From Cyathus striatus (Eukaryota > Basidiomycota > Agaricomycetes > Agaricales > Nidulariaceae), in contig JAOVFP010000002.1 of assembly GCA_025738555.1 (NCBI GenBank), positions 7,068,001 to 7,132,000 of the forward strand: a DNA stretch of 64,000 nucleotides, in the 5' to 3' direction. Position numbers and translations under genes: made by a program. How positions within the stretch are numbered: position 1 is the first letter of the stretch; each line of letters begins with the position of its first letter. This document shows positions 22,660 to 34,630 of this stretch, piece by piece. Below the pieces are notes generated by a model. The model did no database searches, was not told the origin of the DNA, and saw nothing but the letters and a program-made list of their open reading frames with translations.

Positions 22660-23095
22660 TCACTAGATGCCTCAGCAATTCCCAAAGTCCCAAGTCAACC
22701 AATCAACTTCTCTCAGAGTAACTAGTGATGTGATAACATAGCTAGATTAAGTGAGGGACCCTGAACCCTGATCAACACCTGAGCTATACTTAGCATGTCT
22801 GCATATAGCCAATTCCACCATGACTGAAGGAGCATGCACAGTGCCATTATTCCCATTGTGCAACTCCCTATGACAGATGCTCAACCCCCTGTCCAGTACA
22901 CTCCATGAGCAAACAACTTTCCCTCTACAGTGATGTCATTTACCATGCCTAGTACCCTGAATGTAACTATCCAGTAGCTATACAGTACCATCAGCCACCA
23001 TATTTCCAGCAGTATATAAAGTAGATGAGTTTTTGCCATGTACACCAAGCTATCCCCCCTGAGCTTCCATTATAAAGTACCTTGACATAGCACAG
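22660..23095 (-). repeat. Repeat copy inverted relative to 17400-17850
   Basis: Reverse-complement partner of 17400-17850; matching blocks include TACCTATCC-type CAGTAGCTATACAGTACCAT and AGCAGTATATAAAGTAGATG. It ends next to a fragment resembling the start of the window (23265-23375). Confidence 0.65.
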
Positions 23096-23399
23096 TGAAT
23101 AACAGTGATATTTTGAGACCTAACTCCATGTGATTTGAAGTAAATCTACAGTTTGCGACAGGCAAAACCCAGCTTCAATGGGCACCAAAAATTCATCTTT
23201 CTAACCACCATGCCTGGAGGTTGACCCAAGAAAAAGAGCTGAGATACAAATGGACTTTGCAATAATGAGTCAAGAACTAATCTTCAAAGCTCCTCCCCAC
23301 CACCTGTCACTAATATATCCTCCCCAGAGCCCAATACAAGTCCTGAAAATGTGATTAGTGCATCAGGAAAAACTCCAACAGCTAAATTAGTAAAAATTC

Positions 23400-26280
23400 T
23401 CAAATTTAAGTCTGAGTTAAGTGGATAATAGTCAAAATAAGGACTATAAGGACTCTAAGGTAAAATAGTAAGGTCCCCCCTTATTGCAAATAAATAAGGA
23501 TATATTTGTATAAATAAGCTTGTATAAGTAGATAATAGATATAACTTCATTAAATTTAGTCGCTTATGTTGCCTCAATTTAGCAGAATTTTCTCAATAGA
23601 AATATGGGCAAGGATCTTTTAAAGCAAAATAAGGAATTTATTGTAGCATATAGATTGCCATACATTACTAATGTAATATCTACACAACATATTATAACAA
23701 TAAACTGAAGACATAATATATGCACCTCATAACATCCAACTGCACATATGTCAAGCTCTCTATATCATCCAGCTACACCTCTCACTTAACAACAACTATA
23801 GCACTCCTTAATGACTCACTCAAGCCAGCAACAGTGTCAGGAGATTAGTTCAGGAACCAGAGAGAGCATAGCAAGCATGAACAAGTGGTAGAGTGAGATG
23901 AACAAAGTGAGCCATGGAATTTTTGAGACAAGAAAAGTGGTGGGGGATTGTTGAGTCACACAACAAGTTAAGTAATACTTATGTACTTAGAATAGAAATC
24001 CTAAGAATAATAATAATACTCAAATCCCAAAGTGTAAATTCAGTAAGTTTGAGGGGCACAATCATGTCAATTCCAAATTTAGATCAAAGTAGAAATAGAC
24101 AAGTTAAACTTAGGCTATTTTTGGTATGCATCAAGGTATTCAAAGTCAAGATATTTAATTTCAGATTCAATTCAACACTATCAATTTGGTATGTAAAATC
24201 TCTGTATCAAATGTCTTGTAGCAATTCTGATTCTCATCTATATCTCATCTGAACAACCCTATCTGTGGGAGGGAAGAATGCCTGGCAATTCTTGCCTTAT
24301 CTCTTCCCTTTTCCCCTACTATATACCTATTCTTATCTATTTAATTACAAATTGCATAATAATAAATTCCTAATGTATCCTATTTGATTTCTAGGTATTT
24401 CAACTGGGCAACTGCTGCATCAGTGCCCAGACAGCAGTCAGCCAATCATGCTCATAGCTCAGTGCACTCCCTTTCTGCAATGTGCACTCATTTGAGTGTC
24501 CATTCAGTTACCTTCCTAATCAGGTAATCAGCTGATGCAGCAGCATCAGTCATTTCACATCAATTTCATTTATGTCAGTCTCACAGGTTGGTTCCCTATT
24601 TCCATGCTCACTCCTGACCATCAAGGTACTCAGTCCCCATACTTTCTTTCTTCCTTTCCCCCTTTCTTGTGCTCTCCTCCTCTCAATCTTGTTTGTCTCG
24701 ATCTTGTTGTCTCATCACCATGCAAGCTTGCTCAGTCTCATGTCTTAGGTCTGGATCATGGGTTTTCAGTAAGTCTGTCTCTGTCTGTCTCACACTTTGT
24801 ATTGTATGCTAACTTTGGTACTAGTCTATACTATTTGTTCTAGGTTCTTGGTACTCATGTAAAGAATGCAACATTATTTTGGAAGGTAAAGTGGTTATGT
24901 TGTATATTTGTTTAAAGTGTTTTAAACCAGTACTAATGCAGAGTTTATATGTTTTTAATAGGTTTTTTTTATATCCCTGGTTTAATTATGGGAGGCAGTA
25001 TGGGAACTCAGCCCCTCCCCACTGTTTCCTCACTTGACACACTAGGTACTGGGGTCTTGAAATCGAGACATTTAAGAATTTTAATTTATGGTATGTTGTA
25101 TTTATTTTACATGTGTATCAGGATCAAGGACAGAGCCAAGCAAATATAGAGAGTTAAGTGAAGGGTATTACATTGACTGACCCAGGGAGCAGCAGCTAGA
25201 GAGGATAGTAAAGAGCAAGTACACATAAGCATGTTCACATAAATTACAACGCTAATGTACATGATAAGCACATAAATAATAGGTAAGACAACCAAAGACA
25301 TACTGGAAACCCAAAGACTCCATTAACACAAGCAAGAATCCAGCAGGTAACAGCACAAGGCCAGCCATACAATGAGTAGGAAGTCAGCCCCAGAGGTTTG
25401 CATGATAGAGTAGAGGTACAGAGGTGCCCAAGGTACATGGGTCAGAGCATTTGTGGTAGAAGGCCAAGGTCCTGGCAGACAAACAGGGAACAAGTGAGAG
25501 ATGTGATGGGAGGGGAAGGGAAAGAAAGAGAGGCAGAATGAGATCAAAATCATACATTACTCATATATGTGTCAAGTTGAACATCCACATGATGCACAAT
25601 CAATGACAAATAAGGAGAAGTGGTCACACACTAACTAAGTAACTTTCTTGCTTGCCATCAACTTGCTATTTGAAAGTTAAGTTAAACCCCCAGATATGTC
25701 TTCTCCTCCTCAGTTTTGTGTTAGTGTGTAACTTGTAAGTAATTTCACTTTTATATTGTTTTATTGTTCACTTCACATTCACTTAGAGATTAGTTGTCAC
25801 CATTAACCACAAGTAAGTAAACTTAGGTAACACTACAACTCAGAGATAAAGATCATTTATTATCTAATGACATTGATATAAGCTGCATCATGTATCTCCT
25901 GTTGTGACAGTAGTTTCTACTATAATTTATACTGGATAGCATTATATATGTATTTTCATTAGTCAATGTAATGTATGTAGCACATACATGACTTGTCATA
26001 ATTCAAACTGGAAATAAACTTGATGCAGTGTTTAAAATGATATTTTCTCTTAAAGGATTATCATAAATTTGCCTTGCATTTTAGTTAGTATTTTATACTA
26101 AAACTTGCTTAAAATCCTAATTTTCATTATGGAAAATTCCTGTAATGCTTATCAACACTTAACATGTTCATATTAGGCCATATAAGCACAATTAAGTTTG
26201 AATTACTTGATATTAGTAACATTTGGGCACAGGTAAATCTTAGTATTACTAATTTCACTAATTTAGCCAATGGAGATTTT
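23400..26280. other. AT-rich stretch without supported genes
   Basis: No domain-bearing frame was found. A weak foldback is visible at about 24412-24545 (ACTGCTGCATCAGTG against GCTGATGCAGCAGC). Sequence around 24620-24780 is pyrimidine-rich with a loosely similar inverted counterpart near 25320-25540. Short frames with hydrophobic runs (such as 24949-25149) have no family resemblance. Confidence 0.5.
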
Positions 26281-26336
26281 CCTGATGTGGGAGATCTATA
26301 AGTGTGTCTAAACCACAGCTAATCAGTGAGGGTGGT

Positions 26337-27330
26337 GCTAATTAGTATTAAATCAATTCTAGTTCAATCTGAAATAATTAGAAATCATTAGAGTGAGATC
26401 AATGACAATTAAAAAAGAAATCAATGAGAAATCAATCAAAAATCAATGAATAACTCGAAATTGTTAGGTACCCAACTACAGGATATACTAAATACTAGGG
26501 TGGTTAACTATATACATATACCTACTTTATCTACTAGACTATTAGTCCTTTTCTAACAAGTAAACTTTACTCTATATTTGAAATAAATCATTTGTACTTA
26601 GTTTAAATTGCATTTCAGAGTGAAATCATTGGGGATCAATGTAAATTCCAAGGGAAATCAATGGGAAATCAACAAGAAATTAATGTGAAAATCAATGCTA
26701 AATTCGATATTATTTCAATACTTGTCTTATATTTATTTTTATCATACATAAATGCGCATATTATGTAAAAAGTGTTATATTAGTAATAATACTACAGCTA
26801 AGAAAACTTGATTGATTTTATCATTCTACCATTGTTGAAACTAGAGCACCTCTGTGAAGGCTATAGAATAGAATGAAATAATATATTGATTTTATTATTT
26901 ATTTCAACAATAATTTCCCTATGATATAACATTGATTTTCACATTAATTTCTCATTGATTTCCCATTGATTTCCCTTGGAATTTACATTGATCCCCAATG
27001 ATTTCACTCTGAAATGCAATTTAAACTAAGTACAAATGATTGATTTCAAATATAGAGTAAAGTTTACTTGTTAGAAAAGGACTAATAGTCTAGTAGATAA
27101 AGTAGGTATATGTATATAGTTAACCACCCTAGTATTTAGTATATCCTGTAGTTGGGTACCTAACAATTTCGAGTTATTCATTGATTTTTGATTGATTTCT
27201 CATTGATTTCTTTTTTAATTGTCATTGATCTCACTCTAATGATTTCTAATTATTTCAGATTGAACTAGAATTGATTCCTAACTACAAAGGGATTGATTTC
27301 ATACTAATTAGCACTGATTTCATTTATATT
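26337..27330. mobile_element. Large foldback element, arms about 365 bp
   Basis: The left arm (about 26337-26697) is mirrored by the right arm (about 26931-27330) with few differences, around a loop of about 230 bp. Shared blocks include AACTCGAAATTGTTAGGTAC, TAGGGTGGTTAACTATATAC and TAGTCCTTTTCTAACAAGTA. The left arm lacks about 20 bp present in the right arm. GAAATCAAT recurs every 10-15 bp in the outer and inner parts. No ORF is present, so it is non-autonomous. The high identity of the arms suggests recent formation or conversion between arms. Confidence 0.85.
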
Positions 27331-27398
27331 CACTTCTACATACAAGCAATGATTTCAAATTATTACAACAGTAAGTAATTGATTTCGCTCTACCATAT

Positions 27399-27629
27399 TT
27401 GAAATCAATCACCCTCTCGGTGACGAAACATTTCGCAGCCCCAGTGCTTACCGACAGCGATCAATCAGAAACGAAGCCACTGGTGAAGAAGGGGGGACGT
27501 ACGTCTTCGGAAAGTACAAGTGGTGCAGCGGGCTGGGATCCTGTCGTCATGTACCATCCTAACGTATTATTATTAGATGGGAAAGGTTATATGTGGGGAG
27601 GGAGGGGGTACCCAGTGTTCAATTTGTAG
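27399..27629 (+). CDS. Short frame of CpG-rich host DNA, unknown
   Basis: A 76-aa frame begins at the edge of the foldback element and reads HFAAPVLTDSDQSETKPLVK then KGGRTSSESTSGAAGWDPVV. Composition is gene-like (CpG present) unlike the sequence just to its left. No family is recognised and the 5' end lies in the repeat, so it may be the remains of an exon cut by the insertion. Confidence 0.2.
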   Translation: MKSITLSVTKHFAAPVLTDSDQSETKPLVKKGGRTSSESTSGAAGWDPVVMYHPNVLLLDGKGYMWGGRGYPVFNL

Positions 27630-27635
27630 TTGTGT

Positions 27636-27860
27636 CTATGACGTGTTGGCTCTGATCGTGGATGAAGGGTATGTTGGCTGGGGAGGAGGGGAGGAGGTGG
27701 TGGGCGTAGCGTGTTGTCTGACGTGTTCCTGACTATTGGGCTTTATCGGTATATGAGTATGATAGGAGAGGGGAGAGAGAGAAGAAAGGATGAGAGTAGC
27801 AGTGGAGGGGGGGGAAGGAGGCGGGGAGAAAAGAAAACACACTGCAAAGCCCCAAACCGA
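27636..27860 (-). repeat. Segment homologous to 37430-37640, inverted
   Basis: On the minus strand this reads CACGCTACGCCCACCACCTC and later CGTCATAGACACAACTACAA. The plus strand at 37430-37640 has CACGCTACGCCCACCTCCTC and CGTCGTCGATTCTGCTACAA. Both encode a similar Pro/Ser-rich stretch (HATPTSSPPP) after a segment like PNNQEPAMQ or PNSQEHVRQ. These are two diverged copies of one exon-like sequence of unknown identity. Confidence 0.5.
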
Positions 27861-28260
27861 ACCAATTCATTCGGTCCAAAATTATATGTGGAATTCATCA
27901 AAAGTCCAACCTGGGATCTGTAAACTCCCGAGTGGATTGAAGCTTCCCTACAGCTGATAGAATGAACTTTGTAGCGTCCGAGGTGGGGAATCGTGCGCCG
28001 TGTCTTTCTATCTGTTGTTTCTCCTCTGGTTAGATTGGGTGGGAAGGGAAGGGGGGGCTTATCAAGTTGATCTGTGTGAATTTAAATAATGATACGAAGA
28101 GGAGTGTAGAGTAGGCGTTTCACCTGCACTACAAAACTCGACATTCCTCGAAATACAGGAACCAACTCACGTGGCTGTCGCATATAGCAATCGACGCATC
28201 AAACTACGGTTTACGCGTTATACGTCTTTCTCTTCTCTTCACCGCTTCTCCTCATCCCCT

Positions 28261-28604
28261 TGTTAATGTGAGAAGTAACAAGAATAGAGAGGAGTGAATG
28301 AGAGAATAGGGTGAGATAATGGAGCAAAGAGAGGGTGGTAAAGGTGCAAGAACTCAGACACAAACACTGACACAGATACAAGATGGGGAGGAAACTTATT
28401 AACAACTACCAAGTTACAGAGTGTTTATATACTGAGTAAGTCTACCAAAGTCCAACCAAAGTCCTGTAACTAAGGTAACTGACAGCTGTCAATCTGTCAA
28501 TCACAAATCTGTCAATCAAGTATCTGTCAATCACAGATCTGTCAAGTATGACAGGTGACAAGTGACAGCTGTCAAGGAAGCTGTGCAACCCAGAATATCT
28601 AACA
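28261..28604 (-). repeat. Solo-LTR-like block, about 344 bp
   Basis: Read on the minus strand it starts TGTTAGATATTCTGGGTTGC and ends CACATTAACA, giving TG...CA borders within a short TGTTA/TAACA inverted repeat. It has a TATA box (CAGTATATAAACACTCTG) and a promoter-side run of CTGTCAATCA/ATCTGTCAATC-type repeats (about 28484-28580). No matching target duplication was found (flanks CCCCT and GTTAA). Confidence 0.5.
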
Positions 28605-29111
28605 GTTAACCACCGCTAACCGCTCCAATTACGCACATAGAACACACGATCGTCAAGCCGGTGCTAAAGCAGTACAAGAAACCCCGACAGCTCACTAGCT
28701 TGGCATTCGCCCAATAACCGAGTCTCCCCATCCCCAAATTCCCTCTGAAAATATATTCCCAACTCAAACCACTGCTCTACTTCTCTCAAAACTTACATCT
28801 ATCCTACGGTCCAACCTCCTCTAACTTACATGGTAAAACTGTCCCTCGTTAAGTAGCTTACTCGACCTCTTTTCCTATAAAAAGCCTATATCTACCTACT
28901 TTACACCCCAGTGAATTTATCCCCCACTCTGTTGATATGAAATGGCTTTAACGATTACATCACCGTAAATGCATGAACACGCATACTCCCTTTCTCCCTT
29001 TAATCTATTTGTTTCCCTTTTATATACCTTTCACTATACTTACCTTTATCTCTTTTACTATGGCCACTCATATTACATATAAATACGTACCATTAGATAC
29101 AGATATACCTC

Positions 29112-29290
29112 AGTCGTTGTATTATACACTAAGACTGAGGTGAGACTCTTTAGCTTACATTCTACTTATATCGCATACTAACATTACATGTAGATTACTT
29201 TTACTTACTATCTACGTGTATAGGTAGAGTCGTTGTATTATACACTAAGACTGAGATTACTTTTACTTACTATCTACGTGTATAGGAATA
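29112..29290 (+). repeat. Imperfect tandem duplication
   Basis: GTCGTTGTATTATACACTAA then GACTGAG occurs at about 29114 and 29231. ATTACTTTTACTTACTATCT then ACGTGTATAGG occurs at about 29192 and 29256. No gene is seen between 28610 and 29520. Confidence 0.75.
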
Positions 29291-29523
29291 TTTCACTCTA
29301 CACACTCAAGTCCAGATTATATTCGCAATTTATTTTATATTCTTCCTCATTCTACATTCCATCCTTATCTCGCTTTCCACCATATCGGAATCAACTTTCT
29401 ACGACATGACATCCTCAAGCACCCTCAGAACTTGCCCAGAACTCATCTCAGAGTTCTATCTTCGACGTTACGTTCCAAAACGTTTCATTATCTGGTTACA
29501 GCTTGTTCATGCACCTTAGGACG

Positions 29524-32500
29524 CCACAGGTTAGGGACTGACACGGATGGCCCTGAACCAGCTATCCGCTATTTTTATCCGAAAATAGCAGATGCGGATC
29601 GGTTCCGGATGGCAATCCGCGGATGAACCCAGTATTTGGGTGCATCCGCCTATTTTTGGTAACATTTCGGACTCCGACTTAATTTCACCCTGGATCTGCT
29701 CGATAACCGCTTCGATTCATTGATTAGAGTGATTCCTGCCCCCCAGTTGTCGATCTGTACCATTAACTGTCATAATAAAATCATTAAACTTCGCTTTTAT
29801 TCATTTTAAATGCCTCCCAAGCCTAAAGCCCAAGGCCAAACAAGGACTTCAGCTAGAGGATCCAAGGCTCCTACTCCTGTGGGTAGTAACCAAGGCACTC
29901 CATTGCCTAGCCAGCCCCAAACACCCACACATAGTCGAGATGCCTCTCCAGCACCATTTCCATGCCCTCATACCCCTGATCCACCAACAACTTCACCTGC
30001 ATATCCAGTTGTTTTGTCTCCAGTGAAGCAACGTCAGCGCCAGAAAAATAAACTGGTTAAGAATATGTTAGATGTAGAAGTTTGGGACAAACCAGATAGT
30101 GAAATAATTGGTGTGTTTGCAAAAAATATTTATTGATTATAGGTTACTGATAAATTAATTGTACCTCAGAGGCCACATTTGCTGGGGTCACAACAGAGAC
30201 ATATAATCACTATAATATCTCTGTAGAGAGGGTTTACACCAACAGCATTCCAGAGAAGATTCGATTTGTTTTTACTTGCAAAGTGGACCCAGATAATCAT
30301 AAACCCCATCACCGAGATCGCCAAAAAGATCGTGACGGCACTGGAAACCTAGTAACTGGGTTGACACGGTGCAATGAATGACTTCAGAAACTTGCCCTTT
30401 TACAGAATATGGATGAAGACACGATTCCATACTCTGAGATAGCCCTCCGTACCTTGGTTGCCTTACACTGTGCAGCTAGCAACCATCCCTTCAACATTGT
30501 TAACGACAAATATTACCAACTGCAAGTCAAAATGTTGCGTCTGGAAGCCAAGTTGCCATCAGATAGAACCGTTCAATGAGACACACTGGCACTTTTTCGA
30601 AATACTTCACTTCATGTAAAGGAATATTTTTTGGTAGGCATATTTACTATTAAATTTATTTATTTTACATCTAATAAAATATTAGAAACGTGATAAAATA
30701 TTTCATGCAGTTCTTGATGGTTGGACAGCACCAATTACTGTTTCTTATCTTGGACTTGTGATAATTTGGTATGAGGATGGACAAATTTTCCGAGCCATTC
30801 TCGATTTCATTCAGTATGTTTATTGTAAGATTTAAATTTAACATTATTAACATATTGATTTAGCTTGGAACAAGCTCATAACGCTGAGTATTTGGCAAAA
30901 ACAGTTGCTGAATGCTTAAAGCGATTTGGAATATCTCACCTTGTAAGTAAAATTAATTTTTTTTTACTAATATCATACTGATATACACAAGCTTTTATCA
31001 ATTGGAATGGATAATGCTAGTAACTGCAGTAAACTAGCTGAAATACTCCCAAAGTATATTCCAACCTTCCAAGGAACAAATTCCCGAGTACATTGCATGG
31101 CTCATATTTTAAATCTCATTGCAAAAGTAAGCATACAAATTTATCATAATTATTTTAATCTAATACATGAATGTATACAGATGTACACTTCATTCTTCTT
31201 CAAGAAGAGAGCTGGAAGAAAGAATGCAGCTGTATCGAGTGATGAACTAGTTGTAGATAATGAACAGGAGGAGGATATAGCAGTGCAAGAGGAAATGGAT
31301 GTTGATGATGAGGTATTGGCTGATGATGATGGTCATGAAACTTATAATCATGCAGTGATTGGTTCTATTCGTGATCAAGCTATTCAATGGATGAAGCAGA
31401 ATAGAAGAGTTGTGATTCCAGCTGAGGAACTAAAAGCCGCATCTCAAATTATGCCAAAGGTAAGTATGTTCAACTTAATTATTAATTTCTGAAATTAAAT
31501 ACTCTATTAGGTCTCTGGACTTGCATGCTGTGTTCATGATTCTGATGCTCTGCATAGAGCTTTTGATGATATGGTTCAGAAGAATGACACCCTTCAAGGT
31601 TTCAAGTGTACTCTTGATCGTCGTGTTGCAACTCGTTGGAACTCAGACTTTACTTGTCTGAGTTCACATTTATTTTTTCAAAGGGAGATTCAGCAAATCA
31701 CTGCTATTACAGAATACAGGTTGAGAGCTTATCGTCTTAGTGACAGGCAGTGGGAGATGGTTGAGAACTTGGTTGATGTACTCAATGTATGTGCATTTCT
31801 AATAATTTAATTTATTACTCAAATTTGTTGCAGATTTTTAAGGAGGCAACAGACTTATTCTCTCAGGATAAAGTTCCCTTAATCATGGAAACACTACCCA
31901 TTTTCCATGATTTAAAACTTTCTCTGGAATACGTTAGAGATTCACTCTCAGAAGAAGATGAAGGCGAGCTCGATGATGACCATCCAAAACTTCCAGCTGT
32001 TATGAGAGTGGCAGCACATGCATCGCTCCTAGTACTTGAGAAGTATATGACTCTCACTAGTGAGTCAGAAATATATTACATTGCAATTGGTGTGTATACA
32101 TTATTATTTTTATTATTTTTATTATTGATTGATATTATTTAGTAATGTGTCCTGACAGAAAGCTTGAGTGGTTCAAAGTCCGTGGTTATAACACTCAACA
32201 GGTACAGGACATCATGAACATTGTTATAAAGAGGTGGGAGACATCTTATAAGTCTTCATCTTCAGAGGCAATAGTTGTTCCTCAAGTGCCACAAGTGTGT
32301 TTTAATTAATTATATTATATCTAAGTAACTAATTAGTTTTATAGAAAAAGTCAAGTCGATTTGTTCACAAAGCTGAACACATTATAGTTCATAATGTTGA
32401 GAGCATTCAAGATTATTTAAGTGAACCAGTTGTTAGTACAGAGGTGATAATGCGCTCTGGTGGTCATATGCAATGGTGGGCATTAGCTGAAACAAAACAA

Positions 32501-33208
32501 CCTACCATTTCACAGATGGCAATGGATTATATTAGTGCCCCAGGTCAGTCATTTTATTTTATTTTGTTTCTTATATCTTCTAAATTGCCTACAGCATCAA
32601 GTGTTGATGCAGAGCGTGCTTTTTCAGTTGGCCACAGACAGATCAATTTTATGCAACATAATATGACATCAAATACTTTCAGGGCAAAGATGGCACTTGG
32701 GTCTTGGTCAAAAGGACCACTCTTTCCAGGTATTCATGCAGTTTCAGCAATGCTTTCAACAAAGGATAAAGCAGTCAGCAAATCTGTTAATAAGGACAGT
32801 TTAAATTCTTCAGGTGGTGAAGAATTTGATTTTGAAGGTATTGAAGGTGACAGTTCTGATGAACTTTGAAATAATTAAGCAGAAGTAACCAAATTTTGAA
32901 TGTATTTCCATTTTACATATGTACAGTATATTTAAATTGAATATGAATTAGCTATGAATATTTTCCTGTACTCATGCTGATCACAACAACCCAAAAATCA
33001 TGCAAAACGGCGAAGAAATGACCAAGTTACGTTGAAATTATGCAGAGGTAATCTACTACAAGCCTATTTACATAATAAATGTGGGGTCCTGAGCAGTTTC
33101 ATCCGAAATCCGCTCCATCCATCCGTAATCCATCCGAATTAGGTTTCGATCCGCAGATTAAATCGCGGATGGATCTCGGATCCATCCATGTCAGTCCCTA
33201 CCACAGGT
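29524..33208 (+). mobile_element. Complete hAT transposon with 8-bp target duplication
   Basis: The element runs from TAGGGACTGACACGGATGG (29532) to CCATCCATGTCAGTCCCTA (33200); the ends are inverted repeats with one mismatch in about 19 bp. The flanking 8-mer CCACAGGT is identical on both sides (29524-29531 and 33201-33208), the hallmark of hAT insertion. Just inside both ends are GGATGGATC/CCGCGGATG-like subterminal motifs. The interior carries a multi-exon hAT transposase gene with two TGA stops. The insertion lies about 90 bp past a relic phytase exon. The perfect target duplication indicates a fairly recent insertion. Confidence 0.92.
29810..32869 (+). pseudogene. hAT transposase, multi-exon, two TGA stops
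   Basis: It starts MPPKPKAQGQTRTSARGSKA, then shows the recognisable hAT core: VLDGWTAPITVSYLGLVIIW (about 30708-30770), the conserved GMDNASNCSKL followed by RVHCMAHILNLIAK (about 31005-31130), RVATRWNSDF (about 31621), and the C-terminal dimerisation block SSVDAERAFSVGHRQINFM (about 32600) then LGSWSKGPLF. It ends at 32869. The gene has about eight short introns. TGA codons at 30379-30381 (CNE-stop-LQKL) and 30577-30579 (TVQ-stop-DTL) break the frame; CGA would restore a sensible Arg at each. A catalytically competent protein is therefore unlikely from this copy. Confidence 0.85.
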
Positions 33209-33293
33209 TGAACAGTCTTCAACCGACTCGCATGTACATTTCTTTGTTTAGGTGTTAAGCTTCACCTTTACAGGAGAAGGAGAAGGAACTTAC

Positions 33294-33480
33294 TTGTGTA
33301 ATTTCACAATCCGCTGGAGGAGGTATATACGTTGCAGCTGTGAACTAAGGCGAATACTGCGCCTACGAAAGAGCAAAAATATCCTCTGGCAAAAACTACT
33401 CTCGCTCGAGCTCGGTGCAGTCGTACCACACTGGCTCATCGTCAAAATCGCACCGAGTGCAAATGTTCCTAACATCGCAA
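33294..33480 (-). pseudogene. Histidine-acid phytase relic, N-terminal exon
   Basis: The minus strand reads PEDIFALS-stop-AQYSP-stop-FTAATYIPPPADCEITQ and then a GTAAGT donor (exon edge at 33294). This matches the start of the mature histidine-acid phosphatase/phytase domain (W-x-QYSP-W/Y-F...PPP-x-C-x-ITQ). Both stops (TAG at 33363-33365 and 33345-33347) sit where Trp (TGG) is expected. A hydrophobic N-terminus (MLGTFALGAILTMSQCG) lies upstream in another frame. The next exon with RHGAR is not seen; the hAT element begins about 90 bp further on. Confidence 0.6.
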
Positions 33481-33667
33481 AGAGTGCTGGTGAAGGGATG
33501 TAATTGTTATTGTTATTAAACCAGGTCGGTTTAAATGCGCCATCTGCATATCGTAGTATCGTATGGACTTGTTCGCTAGGAATGGGGCATCTTCCCTTGC
33601 GCGTGATGATACTGAAAAGGAATGCATGGTATGTTATTGAGAGTGTTCATTTATGATTGGTTGGGGG

Positions 33668-34201
33668 TTACGAGAGGGCAGGTGATGCTGCTTGAGCCTT
33701 GCACGTTTCATGCGGTTCGTCTCCGAAGAACGCTGTTTTCAATTGGTTTTCAAGTGGCGAGTTCGGAGTTGTTTGCCTTGGCGTGTAAAATACTGCAAAA
33801 GGGTCCATCCATCGTGGAACATGCCCCCTATAGCTACGCATGCGCTTGAGGAGGGTCATGGTGCCCTGTAAAACCGGATATTGGACGTTGCTAATCATGA
33901 TGACTTGAGTGATGAACACATCCAATGTAGGACGCAATAAGCTTTCGTCTTCTGGGTAAACTGCTTCAGGACCATAGGTTCTCTGAAGACAGTTCACAAA
34001 AATGTGTGCTAAGGATTCAATTTCGCAATAAGACTCCTCCAAATGTAGTCTGATGAAAGAATGGCGGTAATTGTACCGGCCCACGATTTGAGGAAGAGAA
34101 TCGAAGACTTTGTTGGCGTCTTCTCCCAAAGCTGTCGTCCTTGGAAGTGGACAGTGCTGGGTCCCATGCGACTTTTGAACTTGATTGTTAGCGAAAGACA
34201 T
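33668..34201 (-). CDS. Cyclin-like protein (tentative)
   Basis: A 177-aa frame starts MSFANNQVQKSHGTQHCPLP. The middle part, SLAHIFVNCLQRTYGPEAVY then LLRPTLDVFITQVIMISNVQ and VLQGTMTLLKRMRSYRGH, resembles the first helices of a fungal (PHO80/PCL-type) cyclin box, where a helix with ISxV-x-Y is followed by LL-x-R. The end of the frame (AVFYTPRQTTPNSPLENQLK onward) no longer resembles a cyclin, so the gene may be truncated. A TATA-like TATAAATAAAAGG lies about 80 bp upstream (near 34285). It is transcribed in the same direction as, and lies downstream of, the TmpA-like gene. The cyclin assignment is uncertain. Confidence 0.45.
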   Translation of the reverse strand: MSFANNQVQKSHGTQHCPLPRTTALGEDANKVFDSLPQIVGRYNYRHSFIRLHLEESYCEIESLAHIFVNCLQRTYGPEAVYPEDESLLRPTLDVFITQVIMISNVQYPVLQGTMTLLKRMRSYRGHVPRWMDPFAVFYTPRQTTPNSPLENQLKTAFFGDEPHETCKAQAASPALS

Positions 34202-34630
34202 TATAGAAAGTTATAAGCGGATAAGAGGATAGAGGATGTTATCGCTGATACGAGTTTGGTTCGAATGATCACTGTGATGGCCTTTTATTTATAGTTGTCG
34301 GAACCGCTATTAAGTCACGCGGCACCCCTTCTAGGTATGATTACTGAATCATTCTTTACTGCTCCTCAGGCTTACTTTAAAAATACATAGCTCTGATGCT
34401 CATCTTTTGAATGTGATATACCTGAGATTTAGAGTAAAACCGTTAGTATATAGAAGATATAAGCTGGAAACATGAATCCATTATGAATGATTTTACAACA
34501 ACAGGAAATCATGAATGACATCATCATCGTACAACTTTAAAATCGAGTATTACAAGTCGAAAAGAAACAATAAAAAAGAAAATACAATCTATAAAAAATG
34601 CAATGCTGTCTACGTATCCTCCAACCCCAT

